NCBI GenBank assembly: GCA_945864225.1
Contig: CAMBAL010000001.1
Span: forward strand, 40,468-104,467
Length of the DNA stretch: 64,000 nucleotides
Direction: 5' to 3'
Origin: an uncultured Blautia sp.
GTDB lineage: Bacteria > Bacillota > Clostridia > Lachnospirales > Lachnospiraceae
Numbering within the stretch: position 1 is the stretch's first letter; each line of letters starts with the position of its first letter. The translations under genes and the position numbers were made by a program. The notes beneath the pieces are model-generated. The model was not told the origin of the DNA and searched no databases. It saw only the letters and a program-made list of their open reading frames with translations. Below, piece after piece: positions 35,681 through 43,594 of this stretch.

Positions 35681-37159
35681 ATGAAAGAAAAGAAAGTTTT
35701 TTTAAAAGGGTTATTGATCATTTGGAGTGTTTTATCAATTTTGATGTTCAGACCGGAAGCGGCGGAGGCTGCAACAGTGAATACCGGTGAATTTGTTGTA
35801 GTACTGGATCCGGGGCATGGAGGAATTGACTCGGGTTCCGATGCCAGACATAATGGCAGGTTGTATCTGGAAGCAGATATGAACTGGAAAATTGCCAATT
35901 ATACAAAGCAGGAACTGAAAAAGTATACAAACATTAAAGTGATTTTAACCAGAACAAAAAATACATGTCCCTCTCTGAAGAACAGAGTAGCTACGGCAAA
36001 AAAGGCAAAAGCGGACATTCTGGTGAGCATGCATATCAACTCGGAAGACAGCGGTTACGCAAAAGGAGCCTGTGTTCTGATTTCCAGGGGAAACTATCGG
36101 CCCAGCCTGGCGGCAAAAGAGAAAAAATTGGGAACTTATGTGATGAATGAACTTGGGAAACTGGGAATTGCAAAGCGCAATCAGGATACAGGAGGTATGC
36201 TGTATCGCCTTTCTTCTGATGGAAGCAGATATCCTAACGGCAAAATAAGAGATTATTATCAGATTGTATACAGCAGCGTAGAGAATAATCTCCCCGGAGT
36301 TATTATTGAACATGCATTTATCAGCAGTTATTCTGACGTAAGTAAATTTTTGAGCAGTGATGCCAAGCTGAAGAAAATCGGTCAGGCAGATGCCAGAGCA
36401 ATCGTCAGCTATATCAGGCAGCTTCCTGCAAAAGAGGAACCAATTGATCCCGGAAAGAAAAACGGCTGGATAGAAGAGGATGGGAAATTCTATTATTATA
36501 AAAATAATGTAAAAGCTGTGAATAAACTTCTGACTCTTGATGGCAAAATTTATTATGTGAATGCTGACGGCGTGAGGCAGTATGGATGGCAGGAGGTTCA
36601 GGGAAAAACCTATTATTTCCGAGAAGATGGATCTGCTGTGCAGGGATGGATGGAAACGAATGGCGACTGGTATTATTTCAACAGTAAATACGCATATCTC
36701 TACAAAAATGTAAAGCTTGTTTCCGGTTCCGGAAATGTGTATCTTTTCGGAAAAGACGGGAAGCGTCTGAAAGGCTGGACAACTTTTGAGAAAAAGAAAT
36801 ACTATGTAGGCAGTAAAGGCTATGCGCTGCGGGGATTTCAGAAAATCAGTTCGAAATATTATTATTTTGATGCCAAAGACGCATATCTGGTCAGGGATAA
36901 AATTATAAAAATTTCCTCTTCTGCCATTTATTATATAGATGCCAATGGCATACGATTTGACAAAGGATTTAAAACAGTTAAAAATAACAGATATTATTTC
37001 AATTCCAATGGAAAAGCCCGGATCGGGTGGCTGAAGTCGGGCGGTAAATACTATTATTTTAATAAAAATGGAATTATGCTGAAGAATACTACGATGAAGG
37101 ATTCCAAAGGAAAAGTGTACCGGTTTAATTCCCAGGGAATTTGTACCAACCGTAAATGA
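35681..37159 (+). CDS. N-acetylmuramoyl-L-alanine amidase (Amidase_3) with cell-wall-binding repeats
   Basis: A secreted zinc amidase that removes stem peptides from glycan strands. The 492 residues start with a signal peptide (about 1-31, ending EAAEAA). The Amidase_3 domain (about 37-245) shows the zinc ligands His46 (LDPGHGG), Glu64 (LYLEADMN) and His118 (VSMHINS), and the catalytic Glu210 (GVIIEHAF). From about residue 258 there are cell-wall-binding repeats like those of the lysozyme, with a direct boundary and no TP linker. It is the last gene of the wall-hydrolase pair; rmlB starts 44 bases later with only a small hairpin between. Confidence 0.95.
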   Translation: MKEKKVFLKGLLIIWSVLSILMFRPEAAEAATVNTGEFVVVLDPGHGGIDSGSDARHNGRLYLEADMNWKIANYTKQELKKYTNIKVILTRTKNTCPSLKNRVATAKKAKADILVSMHINSEDSGYAKGACVLISRGNYRPSLAAKEKKLGTYVMNELGKLGIAKRNQDTGGMLYRLSSDGSRYPNGKIRDYYQIVYSSVENNLPGVIIEHAFISSYSDVSKFLSSDAKLKKIGQADARAIVSYIRQLPAKEEPIDPGKKNGWIEEDGKFYYYKNNVKAVNKLLTLDGKIYYVNADGVRQYGWQEVQGKTYYFREDGSAVQGWMETNGDWYYFNSKYAYLYKNVKLVSGSGNVYLFGKDGKRLKGWTTFEKKKYYVGSKGYALRGFQKISSKYYYFDAKDAYLVRDKIIKISSSAIYYIDANGIRFDKGFKTVKNNRYYFNSNGKARIGWLKSGGKYYYFNKNGIMLKNTTMKDSKGKVYRFNSQGICTNRK

Positions 37160-37203
37160 CAGAATCAGCAGAATGCTGAAAAGATAAAAGGAGAAACAGG
37201 AAA

Positions 37204-38286
37204 ATGAGAACTTATTTAGTAACCGGAGGTGCCGGATTTATTGGTTCCAACTATATTCACTATATGTTTGAAAAATACGGAGACACGATCCGCATCATCA
37301 ATGTGGATAAGCTCACCTATGCAGGAAACCTGGAGAATCTGAAGGATATCGAAGACAAAGAAAACTATACTTTTGTTAAGGCAGATATCTGTGACAGCGA
37401 TGCGATCATGAAGATCTTTGAAGAAAACGATATTGACCGTGTCGTACATTTTGCTGCGGAGAGCCATGTGGACCGGAGTATTAAGAATCCGGATGTTTTT
37501 GTAAAAACCAATGTTCTCGGAACACTTGTGATGCTGAATGCCGCTAAGGCTGCGTGGGAACTTCCGGATGGTACATTTAAGACGGATAAAAAATTCCTTC
37601 ATGTTTCTACAGATGAAGTTTATGGTTCTCTGGAAGAGGACGGAGGATATTTTTATGAGACTACACCATATGCACCTCACAGCCCGTATTCTGCAAGTAA
37701 GGCATCATCAGATATGCTGGTAAAGGCGTATATGGATACTTATAAATTTCCGGCAAACATTACGAACTGCAGCAATAACTACGGTCCGTACCAGTTCCCG
37801 GAAAAACTGATTCCGCTGATTATTAACAATGCGCTTCAGGGCAAGAAACTTCCGGTATACGGTGACGGTAAAAATGTCCGTGACTGGCTGTATGTAATGG
37901 ATCATGCCAAAGGCATTGATATGGTTCAGGAAAAAGGCCGACTTTTTGAAACATATAATATCGGCGGACATAATGAGAAACAGAATATTCAGATCATTCA
38001 TATTATCCTGGATACCCTTCAGGAGATGCTCCCGGATGAGGATCCGCGCAAAAAGCTGGTAAGTGAAGATCTGATCACTTACGTGGAAGACCGTAAGGGA
38101 CATGACCGCCGTTATGCGATTGCTCCGGACAAGATTAAAGAAGAAGTTGGCTGGTATCCGGAAACCTGTTTTGAGGATGGCATCCGACTGACGATTCAAT
38201 GGTTCTTTGAGCATGAAGACTGGATGAAAAACGTCACCAGCGGTGATTACCAGAAGTACTACGAGGAAATGTACAAAACCAAATAA
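37204..38286 (+). CDS. rmlB: dTDP-glucose 4,6-dehydratase
   Basis: This enzyme makes dTDP-4-keto-6-deoxyglucose, the branch point for rhamnose and for 4-amino sugars. The 360-residue SDR protein has TGGAGFIGSNY (NAD site) at the start, AAESHVDRSI near residue 83, the STDEVYG segment with catalytic Asp/Glu near 137, and YSASKAS with the Tyr/Lys pair near 162. Here its product can feed both RmlC/RmlD (rhamnose) and the WecE-type aminotransferase (Fuc4N). It sits immediately upstream of the ATP-grasp/PLP module rather than with rmlA and rmlC, which fits that second use. Confidence 0.97.
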   Translation: MRTYLVTGGAGFIGSNYIHYMFEKYGDTIRIINVDKLTYAGNLENLKDIEDKENYTFVKADICDSDAIMKIFEENDIDRVVHFAAESHVDRSIKNPDVFVKTNVLGTLVMLNAAKAAWELPDGTFKTDKKFLHVSTDEVYGSLEEDGGYFYETTPYAPHSPYSASKASSDMLVKAYMDTYKFPANITNCSNNYGPYQFPEKLIPLIINNALQGKKLPVYGDGKNVRDWLYVMDHAKGIDMVQEKGRLFETYNIGGHNEKQNIQIIHIILDTLQEMLPDEDPRKKLVSEDLITYVEDRKGHDRRYAIAPDKIKEEVGWYPETCFEDGIRLTIQWFFEHEDWMKNVTSGDYQKYYEEMYKTK

Positions 38287-38304
38287 AAACAGAGACTCCG
38301 TCAG

Positions 38305-38394
38305 CCGGGAAAAATCCCGGAGATAGCTGTATAGAAAAAATTACAGGAAATATAAATGAAATGCTGCAGGACCTCAGGAAATGCAGCATTTCCT
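38305..38394 (+). promoter_or_regulatory. Leader with alternative hairpins before the ATP-grasp/PLP gene
   Basis: CCGGGA-aaaa-TCCCGG (38305-38320) is followed by two mutually exclusive stems. The long one pairs GAAATGCTGCA (38358-38368) with TGCAGCATTTC (38382-38392). The short one pairs AGGAAAT (38376-38382) with ATTTCCT (38388-38394) and is followed by ATTTT. The layout is that of an antiterminator/terminator switch, but the terminator stem is AT-rich and I see no known riboswitch or T-box motif. Confidence 0.45.
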
Positions 38395-38411
38395 ATTTTG
38401 GAGAGAGCATA

Positions 38412-40526
38412 ATGGAAAAAATAGTGATTATCGGTGCAAATGACTTTCAGCGCCCTCTGATTCAGAAGGCAAAGGAGATGGGGTATGAAACCCATGTATT
38501 TGCCTGGCGGGAAGGTGCAACAGGAGCAGAAGACGCGGATGTTTTTTACGAGATCAGCATCACGGAAAAGGAAAAAATACTGGAAATCTGCCGCAGAATC
38601 CAGCCGAAAGCGGTGGCTACCATTGGTTCGGATCTGGCTAATGTTACCGTTCAGTATCTTGCTGAAAAACTGGGGCTTCCGTGCAACAGCAGGGAGTGTA
38701 TCCATAATTCTACAAACAAATATGCCATGCGCAAAGCATTTCAGAAAGCGGGCATTCCCGTACCTTTCTTTCAGGTTGCAGAAGAAGGACAGGAGATGAT
38801 TCCCCCATCTTATCCTGTTATCGTAAAGCCGACAGACCGTTCCGGAAGCCGTGCAATTACAAAAGTTGAAACTCCGGATAAACTGCAGGAAGCGATAAAA
38901 AATGCAGTTTCTCAGTCTTTTGAGAAAAAAGCCATTGTCGAAGAATACATCTGCGGCGCAGAGTACAGTGTGGAGACCATCAGTTTTGAAGGAAATCATA
39001 CCTGTCTGGCGATTACCAAAAAATATACCACAGGAGAGCCCCACTATATTGAAGTAGGACATCTGCAGCCGGCACCTTTGAAAGAGCAGATGAAGGAAAA
39101 AGTGAAACAGACGGTATTTGAGGCACTGGATGCATTGGGAATACGGTATGGAGCAGGACACAGCGAACTGCGTATTGATTCGGAGGGAAATGTGCGCATC
39201 ATTGAAATCGGATCGCGTATGGGCGGTGACTGCATCGGTTCGGATCTTGTTCCCTTATCTACAGGACAGGATTTTGTAAAGATGGTGGTGGATACAGCGG
39301 CGGGAAGAAAACCGGAAATAAAAGAAGCGGAAGAATATGTGGCGGCTATCCGTTTTTTGATGAATGAAAAAGATCTGAAGCATATGGAACGTATACAAAA
39401 GGAAAATCCGGATAAAGTGAAAAAAACTGTTCTGGACAGTCCGGTGAAAGATGCAGTGATTACGGACAGCGGGAGCAGACCGGGATTTTATATTCTTCAG
39501 GCGGATTCCATGGAAGAGATGGAAGCTCTTCTTTATGAAGGTCCTGCAGAAAACCCGGTGGAGATTTTTGAAACTCCGATCCAGAAACTTCGTTTTTCAG
39601 ATGAAAAAAATGCATTTTATATGAAGAGGGATGATCTGCTTCCCTTCTCCTTTGGCGGAAACAAAGTCCGCTTTGCCCGGAAATTTGTGGAGGATATGCA
39701 GACAAAGCATTGCGACAGTATGATTATTTATGGTAATTACCATTCCAATCTCTGCCGGATTCTGTCAACACTTTGTCGGGAACTGGATATTCCCTGTTAC
39801 ATGATTCACAATACGGAGGATATGAAAGAAGAGAAAGAAACCCACAACAGCCGTATCATCCACGAGATGGGGGTAAAGGAGATCCGGTGTACGAAACAGG
39901 GGATTGCAGATGCAGTGCAGCAGGCAATGAATGAACTGACAGAAAGAGGATATCATCCCTATTATATTTACGGAACTATTTACGGAACCGGAAATGAGTG
40001 GGTACCCATGCAGGCTTACGTGGAAACTTATGTGGAAATCTGTGATTTCGAAAAGAGAAGCGGTGGAAAATTCGATTATATTTTCCTGGCTTCCAGTACC
40101 AATGCCACACAGTCCGGACTATTGATGGGAAGCCTGTTGAAAAAAGACAAACGGAAGATCATTGGAATTTCTGTCTCCAGAAATGAAAAGAGAGGAAAAG
40201 AAGTGATTGCCGGAAATCTTCAGGAATACGCAGACAGGTTTTCCATTTCTCTTCCGAAACATCCGGAGGAGGCCATTTCCTTTACAGATGCCTATATGGA
40301 AGGCGGTTATGGTGTATATTCGCAGAATGTGGCAGATTTGATCAGTCAGGTCTATCGGACGGATGGAATTCCGTTAGATATGACATATACAGGAAAAGCA
40401 TTTTATGGTATGATGAAATATCTGGAGGAACACGGGATAGAAAATAAAAATATTCTTTTCCTTCATACAGGAGGAACGCCGTTATTTTTTGATTATCTGA
40501 TGGAGAAATCGGAGAGCTTGAAATGA
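38412..40526 (+). CDS. Fusion: ATP-grasp ligase + ACC-deaminase/D-cysteine-desulfhydrase-like PLP enzyme
   Basis: A 704-residue two-enzyme protein. Residues 1-100 are the pre-ATP-grasp domain (MEKIVIIGANDFQRPLIQKA). Residues about 105-300 are an ATP-grasp core with VIVKPTDRSGSRAI (ATP lysine, 136-149), VEEYICGAEYSVE and IIEIGSRMGGD (263-273), of the amino-acid ligase (BacD-like) kind. Residues about 388-700 are a fold-type II PLP enzyme: PLP lysine Lys418 in FGGNKVRF, GNYHSN with Ser445-Asn446 in the place of the ACC deaminase nucleophile, MTYTGKAFYG (657-666) and FLHTGGTP (683-690). The second half may supply or epimerise an amino acid that the first half ligates. The substrate is unknown. 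The ATG has GGAG eight bases upstream; the stop overlaps the next start (ATGA). I know of no characterised protein with this order. Confidence 0.85.
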   Translation: MEKIVIIGANDFQRPLIQKAKEMGYETHVFAWREGATGAEDADVFYEISITEKEKILEICRRIQPKAVATIGSDLANVTVQYLAEKLGLPCNSRECIHNSTNKYAMRKAFQKAGIPVPFFQVAEEGQEMIPPSYPVIVKPTDRSGSRAITKVETPDKLQEAIKNAVSQSFEKKAIVEEYICGAEYSVETISFEGNHTCLAITKKYTTGEPHYIEVGHLQPAPLKEQMKEKVKQTVFEALDALGIRYGAGHSELRIDSEGNVRIIEIGSRMGGDCIGSDLVPLSTGQDFVKMVVDTAAGRKPEIKEAEEYVAAIRFLMNEKDLKHMERIQKENPDKVKKTVLDSPVKDAVITDSGSRPGFYILQADSMEEMEALLYEGPAENPVEIFETPIQKLRFSDEKNAFYMKRDDLLPFSFGGNKVRFARKFVEDMQTKHCDSMIIYGNYHSNLCRILSTLCRELDIPCYMIHNTEDMKEEKETHNSRIIHEMGVKEIRCTKQGIADAVQQAMNELTERGYHPYYIYGTIYGTGNEWVPMQAYVETYVEICDFEKRSGGKFDYIFLASSTNATQSGLLMGSLLKKDKRKIIGISVSRNEKRGKEVIAGNLQEYADRFSISLPKHPEEAISFTDAYMEGGYGVYSQNVADLISQVYRTDGIPLDMTYTGKAFYGMMKYLEEHGIENKNILFLHTGGTPLFFDYLMEKSESLK

Positions 40527-41710
40527 AAAAATTAATGATTCTGGGTGCCAGTTATTCTCAGCTTCCGCTTTATGAGGCGGCGAGAAAGCTGGGAGTCCAT
40601 ACGATTGCTGTCAGTACACCGGGGGACTGGCCGGGATTTTCTGCAGCGGATGAGAGTTCTTTTACAGATATTTCGGATCCTGAAGCAGTACTTCGGGCTG
40701 CAGAGGAATACCAGATTGATGGAATTACAACCTGCTGTCTTGACACAGGAGTAAAAGCAATTGGCTATGTCTGTGAAAAACTTGGCATTAAGGGACTCTC
40801 AGCCAGAGCAGGTGAAATCAGCAGCGATAAGTACAAAATGAAAGAAGCTTTTTTGCAGGGCGGTGTGAACTGTGCCCGCCATATCTGTATCCGAAGCAGA
40901 GAAGAGCTGGAGGCGGCTCTTGATGAGTTACGCTTCCCGGTAATCGTAAAAGCGGTGGATCTGATGGGAAGCAGGGGGATTTTTCGCTGCATCACAAAAG
41001 AAGAAGCACGGACATATTATGGGGAAACGATGGCAGCAACCAAAAAAGACTACTGTCTTCTGGAGGAATTTATTGAAGGAAAGATTCTGGGATGCGAGGC
41101 GATGATTTCTGACGGGAAACTGCTTTACTGTCTGCCGAATAATATTGAAGCTTACCAGAGTTACGTTCCCACTCCCATAGGTCATTCAGTTCCGTACAGA
41201 AAACAGAAAAAACTCGGTGCTGAAGTAGAACGTCAGGTCGGTCTTGCCATCAAAGCGGTCGGGCTGGACAACTGTCCGGTCAACTGTGATCTGATCGAAA
41301 AAGAGGACAGAATCTATGTGATTGAAATTACTGGACGTGCCGGTGCTACCTGTCTGCCGGAAATGGTGGGATTGTATTATGGAATCAATTATTATGAAGC
41401 CATTGTGCGGCTGGCGCTTGATATGGAACCGGAAAAAATGTTTCGGGAAGATGCCCCGCATCAGGCGAATTTATCCAGAATCCTGACATCAGAAACAACC
41501 GGGATTGTAAAAGAGATACATAATGAAAATGTACGTTCAGACGATATTTATGATCTTTCTTTTAACATTGAGCCGGGAGATGTGGTTCGCAGATATGAAA
41601 ACGGCAGAGATCGGCTGGGCCAGGTGATTCTGACGGGATCAGATCTGGATGCCTGTGAAAAGAGACTCACACAGGTTTTGTCGAAAATTAACATTGAATT
41701 TACTCTATGA
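40523..41710 (+). CDS. ATP-grasp carboxylate-amine ligase
   Basis: A second, stand-alone ligase of 395 residues, expected to activate a carboxylate as acyl-phosphate and join it to an amine. The pre-ATP-grasp domain is at the N-terminus (MKKLMILGASYSQLPLYEAA). Core motifs are FPVIVKAVDLMGSRGIFR near residue 140, LLEEFIEGKILGCEAM near 186, and VNCDLIEKEDRIYVIEITGR near 253, with Asp and Glu for magnesium. It is only distantly similar to the ATP-grasp half of the preceding fusion, so two different bonds are probably made. It overlaps that gene by four bases and is 15 bases from the small membrane proteins, in one operon with sugar-nucleotide and lipid-carrier enzymes. Confidence 0.88.
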   Translation: MKKLMILGASYSQLPLYEAARKLGVHTIAVSTPGDWPGFSAADESSFTDISDPEAVLRAAEEYQIDGITTCCLDTGVKAIGYVCEKLGIKGLSARAGEISSDKYKMKEAFLQGGVNCARHICIRSREELEAALDELRFPVIVKAVDLMGSRGIFRCITKEEARTYYGETMAATKKDYCLLEEFIEGKILGCEAMISDGKLLYCLPNNIEAYQSYVPTPIGHSVPYRKQKKLGAEVERQVGLAIKAVGLDNCPVNCDLIEKEDRIYVIEITGRAGATCLPEMVGLYYGINYYEAIVRLALDMEPEKMFREDAPHQANLSRILTSETTGIVKEIHNENVRSDDIYDLSFNIEPGDVVRRYENGRDRLGQVILTGSDLDACEKRLTQVLSKINIEFTL

Positions 41711-41725
41711 TTGTGAGAAAATAGC

Positions 41726-42112
41726 ATGAGAAATTATTTGTCTGCAAAAAAAGGTACATTTTTATTGCTGCATATCAGCCTGTTATTCAGTTCCCTCAGC
41801 GGAGTCTGTTCCAAAATGGCATCCAGATATACGGATCATATTTTGTCCATTTCGTTTCTGTTCTGGTTTGGTCTGGTTTTTGTAATTATGTTTGGGTATG
41901 CCATTATCTGGCAGCAGATTCTGAAAAGAATGCCTCTGACAGTTGCCTATGCCAACAAACCTGTGACATTGATCTGGGGAATTATCTGGGGAAGTCTGAT
42001 TTTTGGAGAGAAGATTACATGGAATATGATTGTTGGGGCAGCAGTGATTTTTGCAGGAATTTATCTGGTAACGAGTGAAAACACAGAGAGAGGCGGTGGC
42101 AGCAGTGAGTGA
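41726..42112 (+). CDS. Small multidrug-resistance-type membrane protein, ArnE/ArnF-like subunit 1
   Basis: A 128-residue protein with four hydrophobic helices in the EmrE/SMR fold (KGTFLLLHISLLFSSLSGVC; SISFLFWFGLVFVIMFGYAI; PVTLIWGIIWGSLIFGEKI; VGAAVIFAGIYLVTS). The segment LTVAYANKPVTLIWGIIWG resembles the third helix of EamA/ArnE-type proteins. It is followed by an overlapping second SMR gene, so the active unit is probably a heterodimer, as for ArnE-ArnF, which flips undecaprenyl-phosphate-aminoarabinose. The neighbouring ArnC-like transferase supports a flippase role over drug export. Confidence 0.8.
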   Translation: MRNYLSAKKGTFLLLHISLLFSSLSGVCSKMASRYTDHILSISFLFWFGLVFVIMFGYAIIWQQILKRMPLTVAYANKPVTLIWGIIWGSLIFGEKITWNMIVGAAVIFAGIYLVTSENTERGGGSSE

Positions 42113-42449
42113 ATTGCAAGTGGGAGTGTGTGTGCTGCTGATTTCTGTTATGATTTCCTCGGTATCCCAGATTCTGTTAAAAAAGGCTGCAAACAGAAGT
42201 TACAGAAATCCTCTTATGGAATACCTGAATCCGCTGGTCATTGGTGCGTACGCCATGTTTTTCGGTTCCGTGATACTGACCATGATCGCGCTCAAATATG
42301 TGCCGCTGTCCATGTCACCGATTCTGGAATCCACAGGCTATATTTTTGTGTCTGTTCTGGGCTACCTGTTTTTGAAAGAACGTTTCAGCAGGAGAAAACT
42401 GCTGGGATTTGCATTGATTCTGTGTGGAATCGTGATTTTTAATCTATAA
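42105..42449 (+). CDS. Small multidrug-resistance-type membrane protein, ArnE/ArnF-like subunit 2
   Basis: A 114-residue four-helix protein. The GTG at 42105 overlaps the stop of subunit 1 by eight bases (GTGAGTGA), which implies coupled translation; an upstream in-frame GTG at 42075 is possible. Helices are QVGVCVLLISVMISSVSQIL, LVIGAYAMFFGSVILTMIAL, MSPILESTGYIFVSVLGYLF and LLGFALILCGIVIFNL. The SQILLKKA and ALKYVPLSMSPILESTGYIF segments are typical of EamA/ArnE-like flippases. It differs clearly from subunit 1, so it is not a recent tandem copy. Confidence 0.8.
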   Translation: MSELQVGVCVLLISVMISSVSQILLKKAANRSYRNPLMEYLNPLVIGAYAMFFGSVILTMIALKYVPLSMSPILESTGYIFVSVLGYLFLKERFSRRKLLGFALILCGIVIFNL

Positions 42450-42470
42450 AGGCGGATTGTTGCTGTTTAT

Positions 42471-42533
42471 TAGTACGTCAGATAACAGGCAAGACAGATA
42501 TATCAGTTATTCATTTACGATGTACTGGTACAT
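42471..42533 (+). repeat. 64-base structured repeat, copy B (before the ArnC-like gene)
   Basis: The partner of 16083-16146. AGTACGTC (42472-42479) pairs with GATGTACT (42519-42526). Several stem positions differ from copy A yet remain paired. It lies inside the operon, in the 120-base gap between the second SMR gene and the glycosyltransferase. Confidence 0.6.
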
Positions 42534-42569
42534 CCCGTGAAATGCGAGAGAAAAGAAGGAGTCAGAAAG

Positions 42570-43559
42570 ATGCTGGTATCCATTGTAATACCGTGTTATA
42601 ATTCAGAACACACCATCGGCAGGGTGGTGGAACTGGCAATTGAAGAATTTCAGAAACTGGATGATTATGAATGCGAATTTGTTCTGGTCAATGATTATTC
42701 CAGAGATCATACCTGGCAGGCAATCCATTCACTGACGGAGAAATATCCCAATGTGAAGGGAATCAATCTTGCCAAAAATTTCGGGCAGCACAATGCAATC
42801 ATGGCTGCGCTCCATTATACAGAAGGAGAACTGATTGTGGGAATGGACGATGATATGCAGAACCATCCGTCACAGATTCCGCAGTTCCTGGATAAAATGC
42901 AGGAAGGCTATGATATTGTTTTTGGAGTGTTTAAAGAACGGAAGTTTTCTGTTTTTAAAAATATGACAGGTGCAGTCAGCCGTTTCCTTCTCTGGCACCT
43001 CCTGGATCGTCCGAAGGACATTCAGATGAGCAGCTTCTGGTGCTGCCGCCGTTATGTGAGGGATGAAGTGGTGAAATATGACGGATACAATACGTTTATT
43101 CAGGTACTGTTTTTCCGTACGACCCATAACATTGCCAATATTGAGATCGAACATTATGCAAGAGAAGTGGGAACTTCCAATTATAATTTCCGGAGAGGGC
43201 TGAAACTGTTTCTGTCCTGTCTGAATTTTACAGTGATTCCCCTGCGTGTTGCGACCTTTCTGGGTACACTTTTTTCGGCAGCAGGATTTATCGGTGCAAT
43301 AGCAGTTCTGATACGGAAAATTCTGAATCCGGCAACAGTCATTGGCTGGTCCTCTCTGATGTGTGCCATGCTGGTACTGTTTGGATTCTGTTTCCTGATG
43401 CTGGGAATTATTGGCGAATATCTGGGCAAAGTCATTTTGAATATAAATAAGACACCTCAGTATGTAATAAGAGATAAGGAAAATATTGTCCAGGATACAC
43501 ATCCGGAGACAGAGACGGATTCCGCTGAGAGGAATCCCGGACACAGACCGGAAGTGTAG
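42570..43559 (+). CDS. ArnC/DPM1-like GT2 polyprenyl-phosphate glycosyltransferase
   Basis: It probably moves a sugar from a nucleotide to undecaprenyl phosphate on the inner membrane face. The ATG at 42570 has AAGGAG eight bases upstream. The 329-residue protein has a GT2 domain (VSIVIPCYNSEHTIGRVV; LVNDYSRDHTWQ; LIVGMDDDMQNHPSQIP with DDDMQ near residue 93). A membrane region follows with two helices (about 224-300: FLGTLFSAAGFIGAIAVLI and SLMCAMLVLFGFCFLMLGIIGEYLG split between them). It ends in a charged tail. The fold and the GEYLGK motif match the ArnC/GtrB/CsbB group. With a WecE-type aminotransferase next to it, the likely donor is dTDP-Fuc4N or its aminoacyl form. Confidence 0.9.
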   Translation: MLVSIVIPCYNSEHTIGRVVELAIEEFQKLDDYECEFVLVNDYSRDHTWQAIHSLTEKYPNVKGINLAKNFGQHNAIMAALHYTEGELIVGMDDDMQNHPSQIPQFLDKMQEGYDIVFGVFKERKFSVFKNMTGAVSRFLLWHLLDRPKDIQMSSFWCCRRYVRDEVVKYDGYNTFIQVLFFRTTHNIANIEIEHYAREVGTSNYNFRRGLKLFLSCLNFTVIPLRVATFLGTLFSAAGFIGAIAVLIRKILNPATVIGWSSLMCAMLVLFGFCFLMLGIIGEYLGKVILNINKTPQYVIRDKENIVQDTHPETETDSAERNPGHRPEV

Positions 43560-43594
43560 ATACTGAAGAAGAAAAGATGACGAAGAGGAGATCC

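Noticed and set aside
41726-42449. SMR pair as a drug-resistance determinant
   Set aside because: Both lie within a lipid-carrier sugar module next to an ArnC-like transferase and a sugar transaminase; flippase function fits the context better, though drug export cannot be excluded.
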